From Oleiagrimonas sp963821885 (GTDB lineage Bacteria; Pseudomonadota; Gammaproteobacteria; Xanthomonadales; Rhodanobacteraceae), in assembly GCA_963821885.1 (NCBI GenBank), contig CAWGFN010000001.1:682001-746000 (forward strand): a DNA stretch of 64,000 nt, given 5' to 3'. This document shows positions 52,953 through 62,973 of the stretch, piece after piece. Positions within the stretch are counted from its first letter, which is position 1. Every line of letters starts with the position of its first letter. The translations under genes were made by a program, and so were the position numbers. The notes beneath the pieces were generated by a model. That model saw only the letters and a program-made list of their open reading frames with translations. It did no database searches and was not told the origin of the DNA.

Positions 52953-54458
52953 TCAGCGGAAGGCGCAGTGCGGCAGGCTGAGCTCGCGCCCCGCGCGAAT
53001 CGCATACCGCGGCGCGCGCAGCCGATTCATCCGCGCCACGGCGCGCACGTTCGAACATCCCATCCTGCGCACGATGCCGCTCAAGGTGTCGCCCGGACGC
53101 ACGCGGTAATGACGCGTGCGCATGGAGGCCGGCATCTTCGGATCGCTGGCCGCGTGCAACTCGGCCGCCAGGCGCGGCCAATTGCCCTTCACGCAACGCC
53201 GGGCATAGGCCTGCTCCAGCACGCGCGGCACCTGCAGCGTGGTGCCCGGATCCTGGGCCTCCTGCGGATTCAGGCGCGGATTGAGGTTGCGCAGCACGCG
53301 GAACCAGCCATCGCGCATGCCGCCGGCCTCGCCCAGGCAGACCGTCAGCTCGGACAGCGACGCCGGGCGCTTGAGCACGATGCTGCCGGGGCGCGCATCG
53401 AGATGCGGAAATTTCAGGTTGTAGCGCTCCGGATGCATGAACAGCCACGCCGCCGCCAGCACCATGGGCACGTAGTCGCGGGTCTCGGCCGGTAGCGAGA
53501 AATAGATCTTGGGATCGTAGAAGCTCACGTCGCCGCGACCGTCGACCAGTCGCCGCAGGCGGCCCTCGCCACCGTTGTAGGCCGCCAGGGTCAGCTCCAG
53601 GTTGTCGTTGAACACCTTCAGCTGCTCGTCCATGTAGGCCGCGTTGGCGCGCGCCGCCAGCTTGGGGTCGAAGCGCTGATCGAAGCCGTCGACCACGCCG
53701 AGCCCGAAGCGGCGCCCGGTGGAATACATGAACTGCAGCGGCCCGGCCGCGCCCGAGCGCGACACCGCATGCACCTTGCCGCCGGACTCCTTGGCCATGA
53801 TGCCGAACAGGATCGCCTCGGGCAGCTTGGCCTGGTGGTACTGCGGCCACATCTCGTAGCGCATGTACTGGTAATTGACGTAGGCGTCCATCAGGTTCGG
53901 GCGCAGCCAGGTCAGCCATTCCTCCATCGACGACTTGACCGGGCCGTTCATGGCGATCAGGTCGGACAGCTTGTGCCCGCGCAGCAGCGTCACGCTGCGC
54001 TGGGCCCGTGGCAGGGCCTTGAGCACCGGCGAATTGGCATCGCCCGCCACCCCGGCGTCCGGCGTGTCCGGCAGGGTGTCGCCCTCGTCGCCGGCGATGA
54101 AGCTGCCGTCCTTCAGGCGCAGCAGGTGATCGAACACGGAGAAGAACCGTTGCGGGTCGCAGCCGGCGGTGTCGCCACACTGCGCGGCGGCGGCCTTCAG
54201 CTTGTCCAGTGCCGCATCCAGGGTCTTCGCCGAACCGGTGCTGTCGCCGCTGCGCGCCTGCTGCAAGGCCTGGCCGTAGCTGTCGCTGGCCTGGTCCAGC
54301 TCCTGGTAGAGCGCATTGACCTTCTGCTCGTCGACCTGCGCCTGCGGCGCCTGGGCGGCGGTTCCGGGAGCCGGCCGGACTCCGGCGCAGGCGCTAAGCA
54401 TGAAGCTGGCCAAGGCCAGTAACGGCAGGGGCCGGATGAAACGGGACGCGCTGGACAT
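52953..54458 (-). CDS. MltD-like membrane-bound lytic transglycosylase with LysM domain
   Basis: 501 residues. A signal with lipobox (MLSAC) makes it an outer-membrane lipoprotein. The SLT domain (about 210-340) has the catalytic glutamate E224 in AKESGGKVHAVSRSGAAGPL, plus LELTLAAYNGGEGRL. A C-terminal LysM (YRVRPGDTLSGIVRRMGCSN) binds glycan. It cleaves peptidoglycan to anhydromuropeptides. ATG 54458 is preferred over upstream starts because the lipobox needs a short signal. Confidence 0.88.
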   Translation of the reverse strand: MSSASRFIRPLPLLALASFMLSACAGVRPAPGTAAQAPQAQVDEQKVNALYQELDQASDSYGQALQQARSGDSTGSAKTLDAALDKLKAAAAQCGDTAGCDPQRFFSVFDHLLRLKDGSFIAGDEGDTLPDTPDAGVAGDANSPVLKALPRAQRSVTLLRGHKLSDLIAMNGPVKSSMEEWLTWLRPNLMDAYVNYQYMRYEMWPQYHQAKLPEAILFGIMAKESGGKVHAVSRSGAAGPLQFMYSTGRRFGLGVVDGFDQRFDPKLAARANAAYMDEQLKVFNDNLELTLAAYNGGEGRLRRLVDGRGDVSFYDPKIYFSLPAETRDYVPMVLAAAWLFMHPERYNLKFPHLDARPGSIVLKRPASLSELTVCLGEAGGMRDGWFRVLRNLNPRLNPQEAQDPGTTLQVPRVLEQAYARRCVKGNWPRLAAELHAASDPKMPASMRTRHYRVRPGDTLSGIVRRMGCSNVRAVARMNRLRAPRYAIRAGRELSLPHCAFR

Positions 54459-54642
54459 GAACGGCACTTCGATACGTCGGCAAAGCGCCCTACCGTAATG
54501 GCCGGGCGAGCCATGCTCAAGTGAATCGACCCGTTTTCTGCGCTCCGCAGCCGCTAGAATCGACTGCATCACGCATGGGAGGCTGCCGCATGGACATCAC
54601 CGGGACACCCACACCCGCCGACCGCGCCGGGGGCTTCTGAGC

Positions 54643-55923
54643 GTGCCGGCGACTGCCTCGCAACCGGCGACCGTGCCCGCCGATCGGCCGCTCGCCGAGC
54701 GCTTCCTGCGTGCGCCTGCCTACCCGCTGCGCGGCGCGGCGCTGGCCACGCTGGCCGCCCTGAGCGTGGCCCATGCCCTGGTCGACCTGCTGCCCGGCAT
54801 CATCAGCCTGGCCGGCGGCGTGGTGGTCTGGGCCAGCATCATCCTCTACGCCATGGAGTGCCTGCGCCATACCGCCGACGGCTATGCCGATCCGCCCGAG
54901 ATCACGCTGTACAGCAACTACGGCCCCGCCGTGTCCATGCTCATGCTGCAGGTGCTGGGGTTCATCGCCATGGTGCTGGCCTTGAAGTACATGCCCGGAC
55001 TCTGGCTGGTGGTCATCGTGCTGATGGCGCTGCTGCCGTCCATTGCCATGTCGCTGGCCTTCGAGGATCACCTCGTCGCGGCGCTGAACCCGATGCGCTG
55101 GGCCCGGGTCATGGGCACGTTCGGCGCGGCCTACCTGGTGGCGGTGGCCGTCGGCGGCATGGAGGACCTGGCCTATGTCGGCTATATCGCCTCCGGCGGC
55201 TGGATCGCGCGCCTGGCGTGGTTCACCGCCGTGGTGTACCTGTGCCTGCTGCAGTACCACGTGCTGGGCGCCTTGATGCACCGCCATCACGAAGCCTTCG
55301 GCCACACGCCCGAGTCCGAGGTCCTGGCCCAGGCCAGCGGCCGCGACAACGACGACCACCTGCTGGAGCGGGCGCGCACGCTGTCCGATGGCGGCGAACA
55401 CCATGCCGCCGAGGCCCTTCTGCGCGACCGCCTGCGCGAGCGCCTGCCGCCGCTGAAGGTGTTCGCGGCCCATCGCGACCTGCTGCGCCAACGCGGCGAC
55501 AGCGCGGCCTTGCTGCAGGCCGCGCACACCCATCTCGCGCGACTGCTGTCGGAGGACAAGTTGCGTCCGGCACTGGGCCTGATCGGCGAATGCATCGAAC
55601 TGGACCCGAATTTCCTGCCCGACCAGCCCGATTCGGCCGCGCGCCTGGCCGACGCGGCGGCCGCGCAAGGCATGAACCAGCTGGCCCTGAAACTGGCCCG
55701 CGGCTTTCCCAACACCTGGCCGCGCGATCCGCGCGCGCCGCACTACGGCCTGCTCGCCGCGCAGCTGCTGCATGCGCGATTCCAGCGCACGGCGGAGGCC
55801 AGCGTGCTGGCCGGCAAGCTGTTGAGCGCCTATCCCGACCACCCCGAGCGCGCGCGCATCGAGGCGTTCCTGTCCAGCCTCGGCAGCGCCTCGGGCAGCG
55901 GCTCCGCGGGAATCGCGACATGA
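54643..55923 (+). CDS. Membrane protein with C-terminal TPR-like helices
   Basis: 426 residues. The N-terminal 220 residues carry five to six membrane segments (IISLAGGVVVWASIILYAME, AYLVAVAVGGMEDLAYVGYI and others), resembling DUF4013-type proteins. The C-terminal 200 residues are soluble, helical and TPR-like (LLERARTLSDGGEHHAAEAL, then LGLIGECIELDPNF). Function unknown. The start is GTG 54643 with GGGGG about 9 bases upstream. Its stop overlaps the greB start (ATGA). Confidence 0.72.
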   Translation: MPATASQPATVPADRPLAERFLRAPAYPLRGAALATLAALSVAHALVDLLPGIISLAGGVVVWASIILYAMECLRHTADGYADPPEITLYSNYGPAVSMLMLQVLGFIAMVLALKYMPGLWLVVIVLMALLPSIAMSLAFEDHLVAALNPMRWARVMGTFGAAYLVAVAVGGMEDLAYVGYIASGGWIARLAWFTAVVYLCLLQYHVLGALMHRHHEAFGHTPESEVLAQASGRDNDDHLLERARTLSDGGEHHAAEALLRDRLRERLPPLKVFAAHRDLLRQRGDSAALLQAAHTHLARLLSEDKLRPALGLIGECIELDPNFLPDQPDSAARLADAAAAQGMNQLALKLARGFPNTWPRDPRAPHYGLLAAQLLHARFQRTAEASVLAGKLLSAYPDHPERARIEAFLSSLGSASGSGSAGIAT

Positions 55924-56429
55924 GCCGCTGGCGACCGCCGGCGCCCCGCTCGACCGCCATCATCACCCGGACCGGCTTCGAGCGGCTCAAGCGCGAACTG
56001 GACGAGCTGTGGCACCGCACGCGCCCGGAGGTGGTGCGCGCGCTGGCCGCGGCGGCGGCCGAAGGCGACCGTTCGGAGAATGCCGAGTACATCTACCGCA
56101 AGAAGCAGCTGCGCGAGATCGACCGCCGCGCGCGCTATCTCAGCAAGCGCATTCCGTCCCTGCGGGTGGCCGAGACCGCGCCGCAGCGACGCGACACCGT
56201 GTTCTTCGGCGCGCGCATCGAACTGGAGAATGCCGACACCGGCGAGGTGGTGCGCTATCGCATCGTCGGTCCCGACGAAACCAGCGCGCGCGAGGGCCAC
56301 ATCAGCATCGACTCGCCGCTGGCGCGCGCCGCGCTCAACAAGCGCATCGACGATGCCTTCCGGGTCGAGCTCCCCGCCGGGGCGGTCGAGTTCGTGGTGA
56401 TCGACGTCGACTACGATGCATCGACCTGA
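55920..56429 (+). CDS. greB: Transcription elongation factor GreB
   Basis: 169 residues. An N-terminal coiled coil (FERLKRELDELWHRTRPEVV, then AAAEGDRSENAEYIYRKKQL) with the acidic tip, and a C-terminal FKBP-like domain (VFFGARIELENADTGEVVRY, then IDSPLARAALNKRIDD). Length and the RKKQLREIDRRARYL pattern favour GreB over GreA. It rescues backtracked RNA polymerase by transcript cleavage. Overlaps the preceding stop by 4 bases. Confidence 0.92.
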   Translation: MSRWRPPAPRSTAIITRTGFERLKRELDELWHRTRPEVVRALAAAAAEGDRSENAEYIYRKKQLREIDRRARYLSKRIPSLRVAETAPQRRDTVFFGARIELENADTGEVVRYRIVGPDETSAREGHISIDSPLARAALNKRIDDAFRVELPAGAVEFVVIDVDYDAST

Positions 56430-56505
56430 GCGGCGTGACCGGCATCGGCGCGGCTTTGTTGTAGGCTTCGGTGCCCGTCCGAAACTTCCATGACCCGACC
56501 CGCGC

Positions 56506-57189
56506 ATGATCATCTCGCACAAGCACAAGTTCATCTTCGTCAAGACCGAGAAGACCGCCGGGACCTCGGTCGAAATCGCCCTGTCCAAGTACTGCGGGCC
56601 CGACGACGTGATCACGCCGATCACGCCCAAGGACGAGGCCCGGCGTCGCGAACTGGGTTACCCGGGACCGCAGAACTGGCGCGTGCCCTGGGGCCGGCAC
56701 TCCGGGCGCGAGCAGCTGGCCGCGGTGCTGCGCGGCCGCCGCCTGAGGTACTTCAACCACGCCAGCGCCAAATACATCCGCAAGCACATCCGCGGCAGCC
56801 AGTGGCGCGATTACTACACGTTCTGCTTCGAGCGGAACCCGTGGGACAAGGCGATCTCCTGGTACTACTGGATCCATCGCCACGAACCGCGCCCCTCGCT
56901 GAGCGAGTTCATCCAGTCCGGCGGCGCCAATGCCGTCCGCGGCTTCGAGCTGTACACCGACCACGCCGAGATCATCGTCGACCAGGTGTTCCGCTTCGAG
57001 GAACTGGACAGCGCCATGGAAACCCTGCGCGAGCGCATCGGCCTGCCCGAGACGCCGACCCTGGTGCGCGCCAAGGGCGGCCACCGCAAGGACACGCGCA
57101 GCTACCGCGAGATCCTGACGCCCGCCGACCGCGACAAGATCGCCAAGGTGTTCGCCCGCGAGATCGCCTACTTCGGTTACGAGTGGTGA
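56506..57189 (+). CDS. Sulfotransferase family 2 protein
   Basis: 227 residues. The 5'-phosphosulfate loop KTEKTAGTSVEIAL near the N-terminus and the 3'-phosphate-binding FERNPWDKAISWYYW (about 107-121) identify a PAPS-dependent sulfotransferase, probably acting on a carbohydrate. No partner glycosyl gene is adjacent. ATG 56506 is the only start before the loop. It ends 3 bases from a convergent gene. Confidence 0.8.
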   Translation: MIISHKHKFIFVKTEKTAGTSVEIALSKYCGPDDVITPITPKDEARRRELGYPGPQNWRVPWGRHSGREQLAAVLRGRRLRYFNHASAKYIRKHIRGSQWRDYYTFCFERNPWDKAISWYYWIHRHEPRPSLSEFIQSGGANAVRGFELYTDHAEIIVDQVFRFEELDSAMETLRERIGLPETPTLVRAKGGHRKDTRSYREILTPADRDKIAKVFAREIAYFGYEW

Positions 57190-57192
57190 AGG

Positions 57193-57702
57193 CTACTGGC
57201 CGTTGGCGCCACTCATCAGCAGGCGATTGATCTGCGCCTCGTGGCTCTCGTAGAACTGCATGTTGGCCGTCTCCGGCGGCATGTCCGCGGCTGACCGCGG
57301 GTCGCGCTTCATGCTCACCGCCATGGCGGTGGTGGTCAGGGCCAGGTTGGCGACCACGAACTGGTGCGGGGTGAAACCGTGGCGGGCCAGCAACGGCTGG
57401 ATGCGTGGATCGATCGCCACCAGCTGGCCGGCCAGGTCGTCCAGCGAATGCACGCGCGACATGTCCGGCTGCCCCCGGCGCAGCTGCAGCTGCTGGCTTT
57501 CGGCGACCACCGCCTGCAGCCGGGCCAGCACGTCGGTATCCAGACGGAAGGCGGCGATCTCGGCGCGATCGGAGGCACTCAGCCCCTGCGCCACGCCCTG
57601 CGCCACGGCCAGCGCGGGAAGCGCGACCAGCAGCATCAGCACGGCGTGCAGCCACCACGTGCACGGCACGCGGGCGAAAACAGGACGGGGACGGATCGAC
57701 AT
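57193..57702 (-). CDS. Hypothetical exported protein
   Basis: 169 residues. A signal peptide (LHAVLMLLVALPALAVAQG) precedes a helical mature protein (DRAEIAAFRLDTDVLARLQA, then MQFYESHEAQINRLLMSG). No family recognised. ATG 57702 has GGAG 8 bases upstream; an in-frame ATG at 57723, 7 bases after TAGAGT, is the leaderless alternative. Confidence 0.65.
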   Translation of the reverse strand: MSIRPRPVFARVPCTWWLHAVLMLLVALPALAVAQGVAQGLSASDRAEIAAFRLDTDVLARLQAVVAESQQLQLRRGQPDMSRVHSLDDLAGQLVAIDPRIQPLLARHGFTPHQFVVANLALTTTAMAVSMKRDPRSAADMPPETANMQFYESHEAQINRLLMSGANGQ

Positions 57703-57785
57703 CGTTCGGGCTCCACGGATCATGTCGTCGACTCTACCCGACCCCGCCCGCGCATGGGTGAGATCACGCTGAACCGGCCGAAGGC

Positions 57786-59103
57786 TCAGGCCAGCCGTGC
57801 ATCCAGGTCGTGGGCGTCGGCGCCTTCCACGCGCACGGTCACGAACTGGCCGGGCTTGAGGTCATGCCCGTCGGCAATGCGCACCACGCCGTCGATTTCC
57901 GGCGCATCGGCCGCCGAACGCGCCAGCGCGCCTTGCGTGCCGACCTCGTCGACCAGCACCTGGATCTCCTGCCCGATGCGGCGCTGCAGGCGGGCCGCGG
58001 AAATCTCCGCCTGCACCTGCATGAAGCGCTCCAGGCGGTCTTCCTTGAGATCCTCGTCGACCGGGTCCGGAAGTCCATTGGCCGCCGCGCCGTCGACCGG
58101 CGAATAGGCGAACGCGCCGACGCGATCCAGCTCGGCCTCGCGCAGGAAGTCCAGCAGCTCCTCGAACTCGGCGTCGGTCTCGCCGGGGAAACCGACGATG
58201 AAGGTGCTGCGCAGGGTCAACTCCGGCACCTGGCGACGCCACTCGCGCACGCGCTCCAGGGTGCGCTCGATGTTGCCCGGGCGCTTCATGAGCTTGAGGA
58301 TGCGCGGGCTGGCATGCTGGAACGGGATGTCCAGGTACGGCAGGATCCGGCCCTCGGCCATCAGCGGCATCAGCTCGTCCACGTGCGGGTACGGGTAGAC
58401 ATAGTGCAGGCGCACCCAGGCGCCCAGCTCGGACAGGCCCTCGCACAGCTCGGTCATGCGCGTGCGGTAACTCTTGTCGCGCCAGGTGCGCTCGGCATAG
58501 CGCGTGTCCACGCCGTAGGCGCTGGTGTCCTGGCTGATCACCAGCAGCTCCTTGACGCCACCGCGCACCAGCTTCTCGGCCTCGGTGAGCACCTCGTCCA
58601 CCGGCCGGCTGACCAGGCGCCCGCGCATCGACGGGATGATGCAGAAGCTGCAGTTGTGGTTGCAGCCCTCGGCGATCTTCAGGTACGCGTAGTGCTTCGG
58701 GCGTGAGCTTGACGCCGGTGTCCGGCAGCAGGTCGACGAACGGATCGCGGCGCGGCGGCAGCGCGGTGTGCACCGCGTCCATCACGCTGCCGTAGTCCTG
58801 CGGACCGCTGATCGCCAGCACCTCCGGATAGGCCTCGCGGATCAGCTCGGCACGCTTGCCCAGGCAACCGGTGACGATCACCTTGCCGTTCTCGTGCAGC
58901 GCCTCGCCGATGGCATCCAGCGACTCCTGCACCGCGGCGTCGATGAAGCCGCAGGTGTTGACCACCACCGCGTCGGCGGCGTCGTAGCTGGGCACGATGT
59001 CGTACCCCTCGACGCGAAGCTGGGTCAGGATGCGCTCGGAATCGACCAGGGCCTTGGGGCATCCGAGGCTGACGAAACCGATCTTGGGCTGTTCTCTGGA
59101 CAT
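57786..59103 (-). pseudogene. rimO: Ribosomal protein S12 methylthiotransferase RimO, interrupted by a 1-base insertion
   Basis: Two overlapping frames make one RimO of about 438 residues. The first gives the UPF0004 domain (FVSLGCPKALVDSERILTQL, VVNTCGFID, VTGCLGKR). The second gives the rest of the radical-SAM region (ISQDTSAYGVDTRY, GFPGETDAEFEELLDF) and the TRAM domain. The radical-SAM cluster motif (CNHNCSFC) lies in the overlap at about 58640-58670. One extra base near 58698 breaks the frame; without it the text reads VKLTPKHYAYLKIAEGC. It methylthiolates S12 Asp. Sequence error is likely, since everything else is intact. Confidence 0.9.
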
Positions 59104-59215
59104 GTGCGGGGTTCTGAAACGCAGGCTGCAAACGGCTCATTCTACAGGGCTTTGGTTGGGCATTCGCCCCCATCGCGAACGGGTACAATGCCAGCGAACC
59201 CGAGGGGGATGCGCC

Positions 59216-61321
59216 GTGCAGCACGCCTTGCCTGCCTTGACGCCCCGTTGGCGGCCGCTGCGCCGCTGGCACGGGCGCGCGTGGATCCTCGGGCTGGGCC
59301 TGCTTTTCGCTCATGCCGCCGATGCCGCCGAGCCGGCCGCCACCAGCGCGGCCTATGCGCGCATCGCGCACCCGGTGTCGATGCAGTTGCAGCGCGCCAC
59401 CGACATGCTGGCCCGCGCCACCGCCGGCCTGCCCGCCCTGCAATCGAACCTTCGCTACGTCTCGGCCATGCTGCAGTCCTGTCTCGGCGCGCCGACCGAT
59501 GCCGCGCCGGCCTGGGCGCGGGTGCAGGCCCTGGCCACGGCGCAACACGATGTCGAACGCGAGCTGGTCGCGATGCATGCCCGGGGCGAGCTTTTCACCC
59601 TGAACGGAAACCATGCCGAACTGCAGGCCATCGGCCAGGACATGCTGGCCCTGGCCCATGCCAACGGCCACATGGCCTACGTGGCCGCCGCATACAACCT
59701 GCTGGGCACCGCCGCGCGTCGTGGCGGCGATCTCCAGAAGGCGGTCCTCTACCATCAGCAGGCCCTGACCCTGCGTCGCGAGCTCGGCGACCGCGCCGGC
59801 GAGGCCGAATCGCTGACCAACCTCGGCACCACCCTGCGCGACCAGGGCCAGTTCGCCCTCGCCCTGGCGCGCCAGCACGAGGCGCTGCAGATCCGCCTGC
59901 GGCAGACGCGCGGGGACCAGCTGGACATCACCTACCGCAACCTCGCCCTGCTCTATCGCGAAATCGACGATCCGCAGCAGGCGCGCTCCCATTTCGAGCT
60001 GGCGGTACAGGCCGCCCGGGCGCATCCGGTCCCGGTCGCGCTGGCCAGCGTGCTGGGCAGCTACGCGGTGTTCCTCAACGACGTCGGCGAATACGACAAT
60101 GCCTTGCTGCACGCCAGCCAGGCCCTGGACATCGACCTCGGACTGGGCAACCGCACCTACATCGCCCTGGACCGCCTGCAGCTGGGCCGGGCCCTGAACG
60201 GGCTGGGCCGGGCCGAGCAAGCCGGGCCCCTGTTGCGACAGGCGCTGCAGGCCGGCCGTCGACAGGGCCAGACCGAGATCATCGTCGGCGCGCAACTGGA
60301 GTTGGCCCGCATCGACCTGCAACAGGGAGGATTGGACGCCGCCGGCCGGCGGGTGGACGCGGTGATCGCGCAACTGGACAACGCTCGCCTGATGCCCCTG
60401 CTGACCGAGGCCTGGCGCCTGCGTGAACGCATCGCTTCCGCGCGTGGCGATACCGCCGCCGCCCTCGATGCCCTGCGCCACTACATGCACCTACGCGATG
60501 CCCTGGTGGGCACCCGCAGCGTGCAGCGGGTGGAGGCACTGAAGAGCTACTACCAGCGCCAGCAGTACAACGAGCGCATCCGACTGCTGACCGAAAACAA
60601 CGCCAGCAGCCTCGGCCGCATCGAGCAACATCGTCGCGTGCGCAACCTGGCCATTGGCCTGGCCGGTTCGCTGATCATGCTGCTGGGACTGCTCTGGAGC
60701 CGCTACCGCGCCACGCGAATGCTGAACCGCCAGCTGGCGCACAAGCACCACGAGGTGGAATCGGCCCGCAAGACCCTGGAAGAGGTCAACGCCACGCTGC
60801 GCGAGCAATCGCGAAAACTCTACCGGCTGGCCACCCGCGACCCCCTGACCGGGGTATACAACCGACGCCACATGCTGCAGCGCCTGGAACGACGCATCGA
60901 GCGCAGCCAGGACGTCTCGGCATTGCTGATCGATTTCGACCATTTCAAGCAAGTCAACGATCGACTCGGCCACCTGTTCGGCGACCAGGTGCTGTGCGCC
61001 GGCACCCGCTGCATGCATGGTCTGCACGTCCCCGGGCAGATCGTCGGGCGCTTCGGCGGCGAGGAGTTCCTGGTCGCGCTGTTCAACATCACGCCGCGCG
61101 ATGCCGATCGCATCGCCGAACGGCTGCGTCAGGACATCACCCGGGCCCTGGCCGCCATCAATCCGGCCGCGGACATCCCGATCACCGTCAGCATCGGCGT
61201 CGCGACCCTCTCGCAGTGCCGGCCGCGTACGCTGAAGTCGCTGCTGGGCGCGGCCGACCGGGCCATGTACCAGGCCAAGGCCGAGGGCCGCAACCGCGTC
61301 GTCTCGCACCTGCCGGCCTGA
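59216..61321 (+). CDS. TPR-containing membrane diguanylate cyclase
   Basis: 701 residues. A signal sequence (AWILGLGLLFAHAADAA) precedes a periplasmic region of tetratricopeptide repeats (about 140-440; for example YHQQALTLRRELGDRAGEAE). One membrane segment (about 476-499) and a short coiled coil lead to a GGDEF domain with the active variant FGGEEF near residue 612. It should make c-di-GMP. The GTG 59216 start has GAGGGGG upstream, and a TACAAT box lies at 59184-59189. Confidence 0.87.
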   Translation: MQHALPALTPRWRPLRRWHGRAWILGLGLLFAHAADAAEPAATSAAYARIAHPVSMQLQRATDMLARATAGLPALQSNLRYVSAMLQSCLGAPTDAAPAWARVQALATAQHDVERELVAMHARGELFTLNGNHAELQAIGQDMLALAHANGHMAYVAAAYNLLGTAARRGGDLQKAVLYHQQALTLRRELGDRAGEAESLTNLGTTLRDQGQFALALARQHEALQIRLRQTRGDQLDITYRNLALLYREIDDPQQARSHFELAVQAARAHPVPVALASVLGSYAVFLNDVGEYDNALLHASQALDIDLGLGNRTYIALDRLQLGRALNGLGRAEQAGPLLRQALQAGRRQGQTEIIVGAQLELARIDLQQGGLDAAGRRVDAVIAQLDNARLMPLLTEAWRLRERIASARGDTAAALDALRHYMHLRDALVGTRSVQRVEALKSYYQRQQYNERIRLLTENNASSLGRIEQHRRVRNLAIGLAGSLIMLLGLLWSRYRATRMLNRQLAHKHHEVESARKTLEEVNATLREQSRKLYRLATRDPLTGVYNRRHMLQRLERRIERSQDVSALLIDFDHFKQVNDRLGHLFGDQVLCAGTRCMHGLHVPGQIVGRFGGEEFLVALFNITPRDADRIAERLRQDITRALAAINPAADIPITVSIGVATLSQCRPRTLKSLLGAADRAMYQAKAEGRNRVVSHLPA

Positions 61322-61335
61322 CCCGCAAGCCCCGC

Positions 61336-61341
61336 TAGAAT
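61336..61341 (+). promoter_or_regulatory. Putative leaderless -10 of the HIT gene
   Basis: TAGAAT ends six bases before ATG 61348, with no Shine-Dalgarno between. It lies only 15 bases after the stop of the GGDEF gene. Confidence 0.5.
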
Positions 61342-61347
61342 CCGTGC

Positions 61348-61782
61348 ATGACCGACATGATTGCCTTCACCCTCGACCCGCACCTGGCCGGCGACACCGC
61401 GGTCGTGGGCGACCTCGACCTGTGCCGGGTCCTGCTGATGGACGATGCCCGGTTCCCCTGGCTGATCCTGGTGCCGCGCGGACACGACCTGAGTGAACTG
61501 GACCAGCTCGACAGCGCGCAACGCGCGCGGCTGATGGACGAGATCGCGCTGTGCAGCGATGCGCTGAGGGATAGCGCCGAGGTCGACAAGATCAACGTCG
61601 GCGCCCTGGGCAACATCGTGCGCCAGCTGCACGTGCACGTGGTGGGTCGCCGCGTCGGCGACGCGGCCTGGCCGGGACCGGTGTGGGGACAGGGCGCCGC
61701 GGCGCACCGCACGGCGGGCGACAGGCAGGCGCTGATCGATGCGCTGCGCCAGCGCCTGCCGTTCAAGCCGGCCGGGGGCTAG
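61348..61782 (+). CDS. HIT family protein
   Basis: 144 residues. The histidine triad is QLHVHVVGR, preceded by FPWLILVPRGHDLSELDQL and VDKINVGALGNIV. HIT proteins of this group hydrolyse nucleotidyl phosphoramidates or dinucleotides; the substrate is unknown. It has its own -10-like box close to the ATG and so may be expressed separately from the GGDEF gene. Confidence 0.88.
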   Translation: MTDMIAFTLDPHLAGDTAVVGDLDLCRVLLMDDARFPWLILVPRGHDLSELDQLDSAQRARLMDEIALCSDALRDSAEVDKINVGALGNIVRQLHVHVVGRRVGDAAWPGPVWGQGAAAHRTAGDRQALIDALRQRLPFKPAGG

Positions 61783-61797
61783 GCCTTCGCAAGAAGA

Positions 61798-62298
61798 TTA
61801 CTGGCCACCACCCGTTGGGAACCCGTTCGAGCCGCGCGCGGTCTTGCCCGCATTTTCGTCCGGCAGGGGCGAAGGCTTGGAGACGTCACGCAAATCGGGA
61901 ATGTCCTGCTTGTTGGTCACTGCGATTCGCATCAGCTTGTCCTTGTTGCGGTAATACACGGCAAAACCGTAATCGAGCTCCAGGCGGGCCATGGTCAGCA
62001 GGTGCCCCTTGTGGATCTTGGATTCGTCGCTGGGCAGCACCAGCACGGTCCGGGGCAGGCGGTTGCGATCCTTCAGGTAGGCGAAATGTCCGCCCAGGTC
62101 GACCGGCGACAGCAGCGCGCCGTCGAGCAGGAACTGGTCGTTCTTGTAGGCCTGCACGGTGAGATCGAAATGCTTCTCGAGCTTGCTGGTGGCGACGTCG
62201 TCGCCCTTGATGCCGCTCGAGCAGGCGCTCAGGACCAGCATCGCGGCGACCAGCGCCAGCAGGGCGGCGCGCGACAACAGGCGGGGGATTCGGTACAT
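61798..62298 (-). CDS. Hypothetical lipoprotein
   Basis: 166 residues. A signal with lipobox (LVLSAC, lipidated Cys near 26) and a mixed mature domain (DLTVQAYKNDQFLLDGALLS, then LTMARLELDYGFAVYYRNKD). It ends in a Gly/Asn-rich tail. No family recognised. ATG 62298 has GGAGAG 7-8 bases upstream; ATG 62316 is in frame. It follows dcd by 29 bases on the same strand. Confidence 0.7.
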   Translation of the reverse strand: MYRIPRLLSRAALLALVAAMLVLSACSSGIKGDDVATSKLEKHFDLTVQAYKNDQFLLDGALLSPVDLGGHFAYLKDRNRLPRTVLVLPSDESKIHKGHLLTMARLELDYGFAVYYRNKDKLMRIAVTNKQDIPDLRDVSKPSPLPDENAGKTARGSNGFPTGGGQ

Positions 62299-62327
62299 GA
62301 TGGTGCTCTCCGACATGAAGGGTGTCC

Positions 62328-62894
62328 TCAGGTGCGCGGCAGGGTCACGCCACGCTGCCCCTGGTATTTGCCGCCGCGGTCGCGGTAGCTGGTCTCGCAT
62401 TCCTCGTCCGACTCCAGGAACAGCATCTGCGCCACGCCCTCGTTGGCATAGATGCGCGCCGGCAGCGGCGTGGTGTTGGAAAACTCCAGCGTCACGTGGC
62501 CTTCCCATTCCGGCTCCAGTGGCGTCACGTTGACGATGATGCCGCAGCGCGCGTAGGTGCTCTTGCCCAGGCAGATCGTCAGCACGTTGCGCGGGATGCG
62601 GAAATACTCGACCGTGCGCGCCAGCGCGAAGGAGTTGGGCGGGATGATGCATTCATCGGCCTTAACGTCGACAAAACTGCGCGCGTCGAAGGCCTTGGGG
62701 TCGACCACGCTGGAATTGATGTTGGTGAAGATCTTGAATTCGCCGGCGCAACGCACGTCGTATCCGTAGCTGGACGTGCCGTAGGACACCAGGCGCCGCT
62801 CGCCGTCCATCTTGACCTGGCCCGGCTCGAACGGCTCGATCATGCCGTGCGCCTCGGCCATGCGGCGGATCCACTTGTCGGATTTGATGCTCAC
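62328..62894 (-). CDS. dcd: dCTP deaminase
   Basis: 188 residues. SSYGYDVRCAGEFKIFTN, ARTVEYFRIPRNVLTICLGK and the catalytic-region STYARCGIIVNVTPLEPEWE, then FLESDEECETSYRDRGGKYQ, are typical of Dcd. It deaminates dCTP to dUTP for thymidylate synthesis. The start is GTG 62894. It lies next to mrp as in other Xanthomonadales. Confidence 0.96.
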   Translation of the reverse strand: MSIKSDKWIRRMAEAHGMIEPFEPGQVKMDGERRLVSYGTSSYGYDVRCAGEFKIFTNINSSVVDPKAFDARSFVDVKADECIIPPNSFALARTVEYFRIPRNVLTICLGKSTYARCGIIVNVTPLEPEWEGHVTLEFSNTTPLPARIYANEGVAQMLFLESDEECETSYRDRGGKYQGQRGVTLPRT

Positions 62895-62973
62895 GTGGTG
62901 TGTATTCCCGTTGCGTTTGGGTTCGTGGACCAGCGGCGAACATACCCGCTCGCGCGGCCCGCCGCCACCGTGG

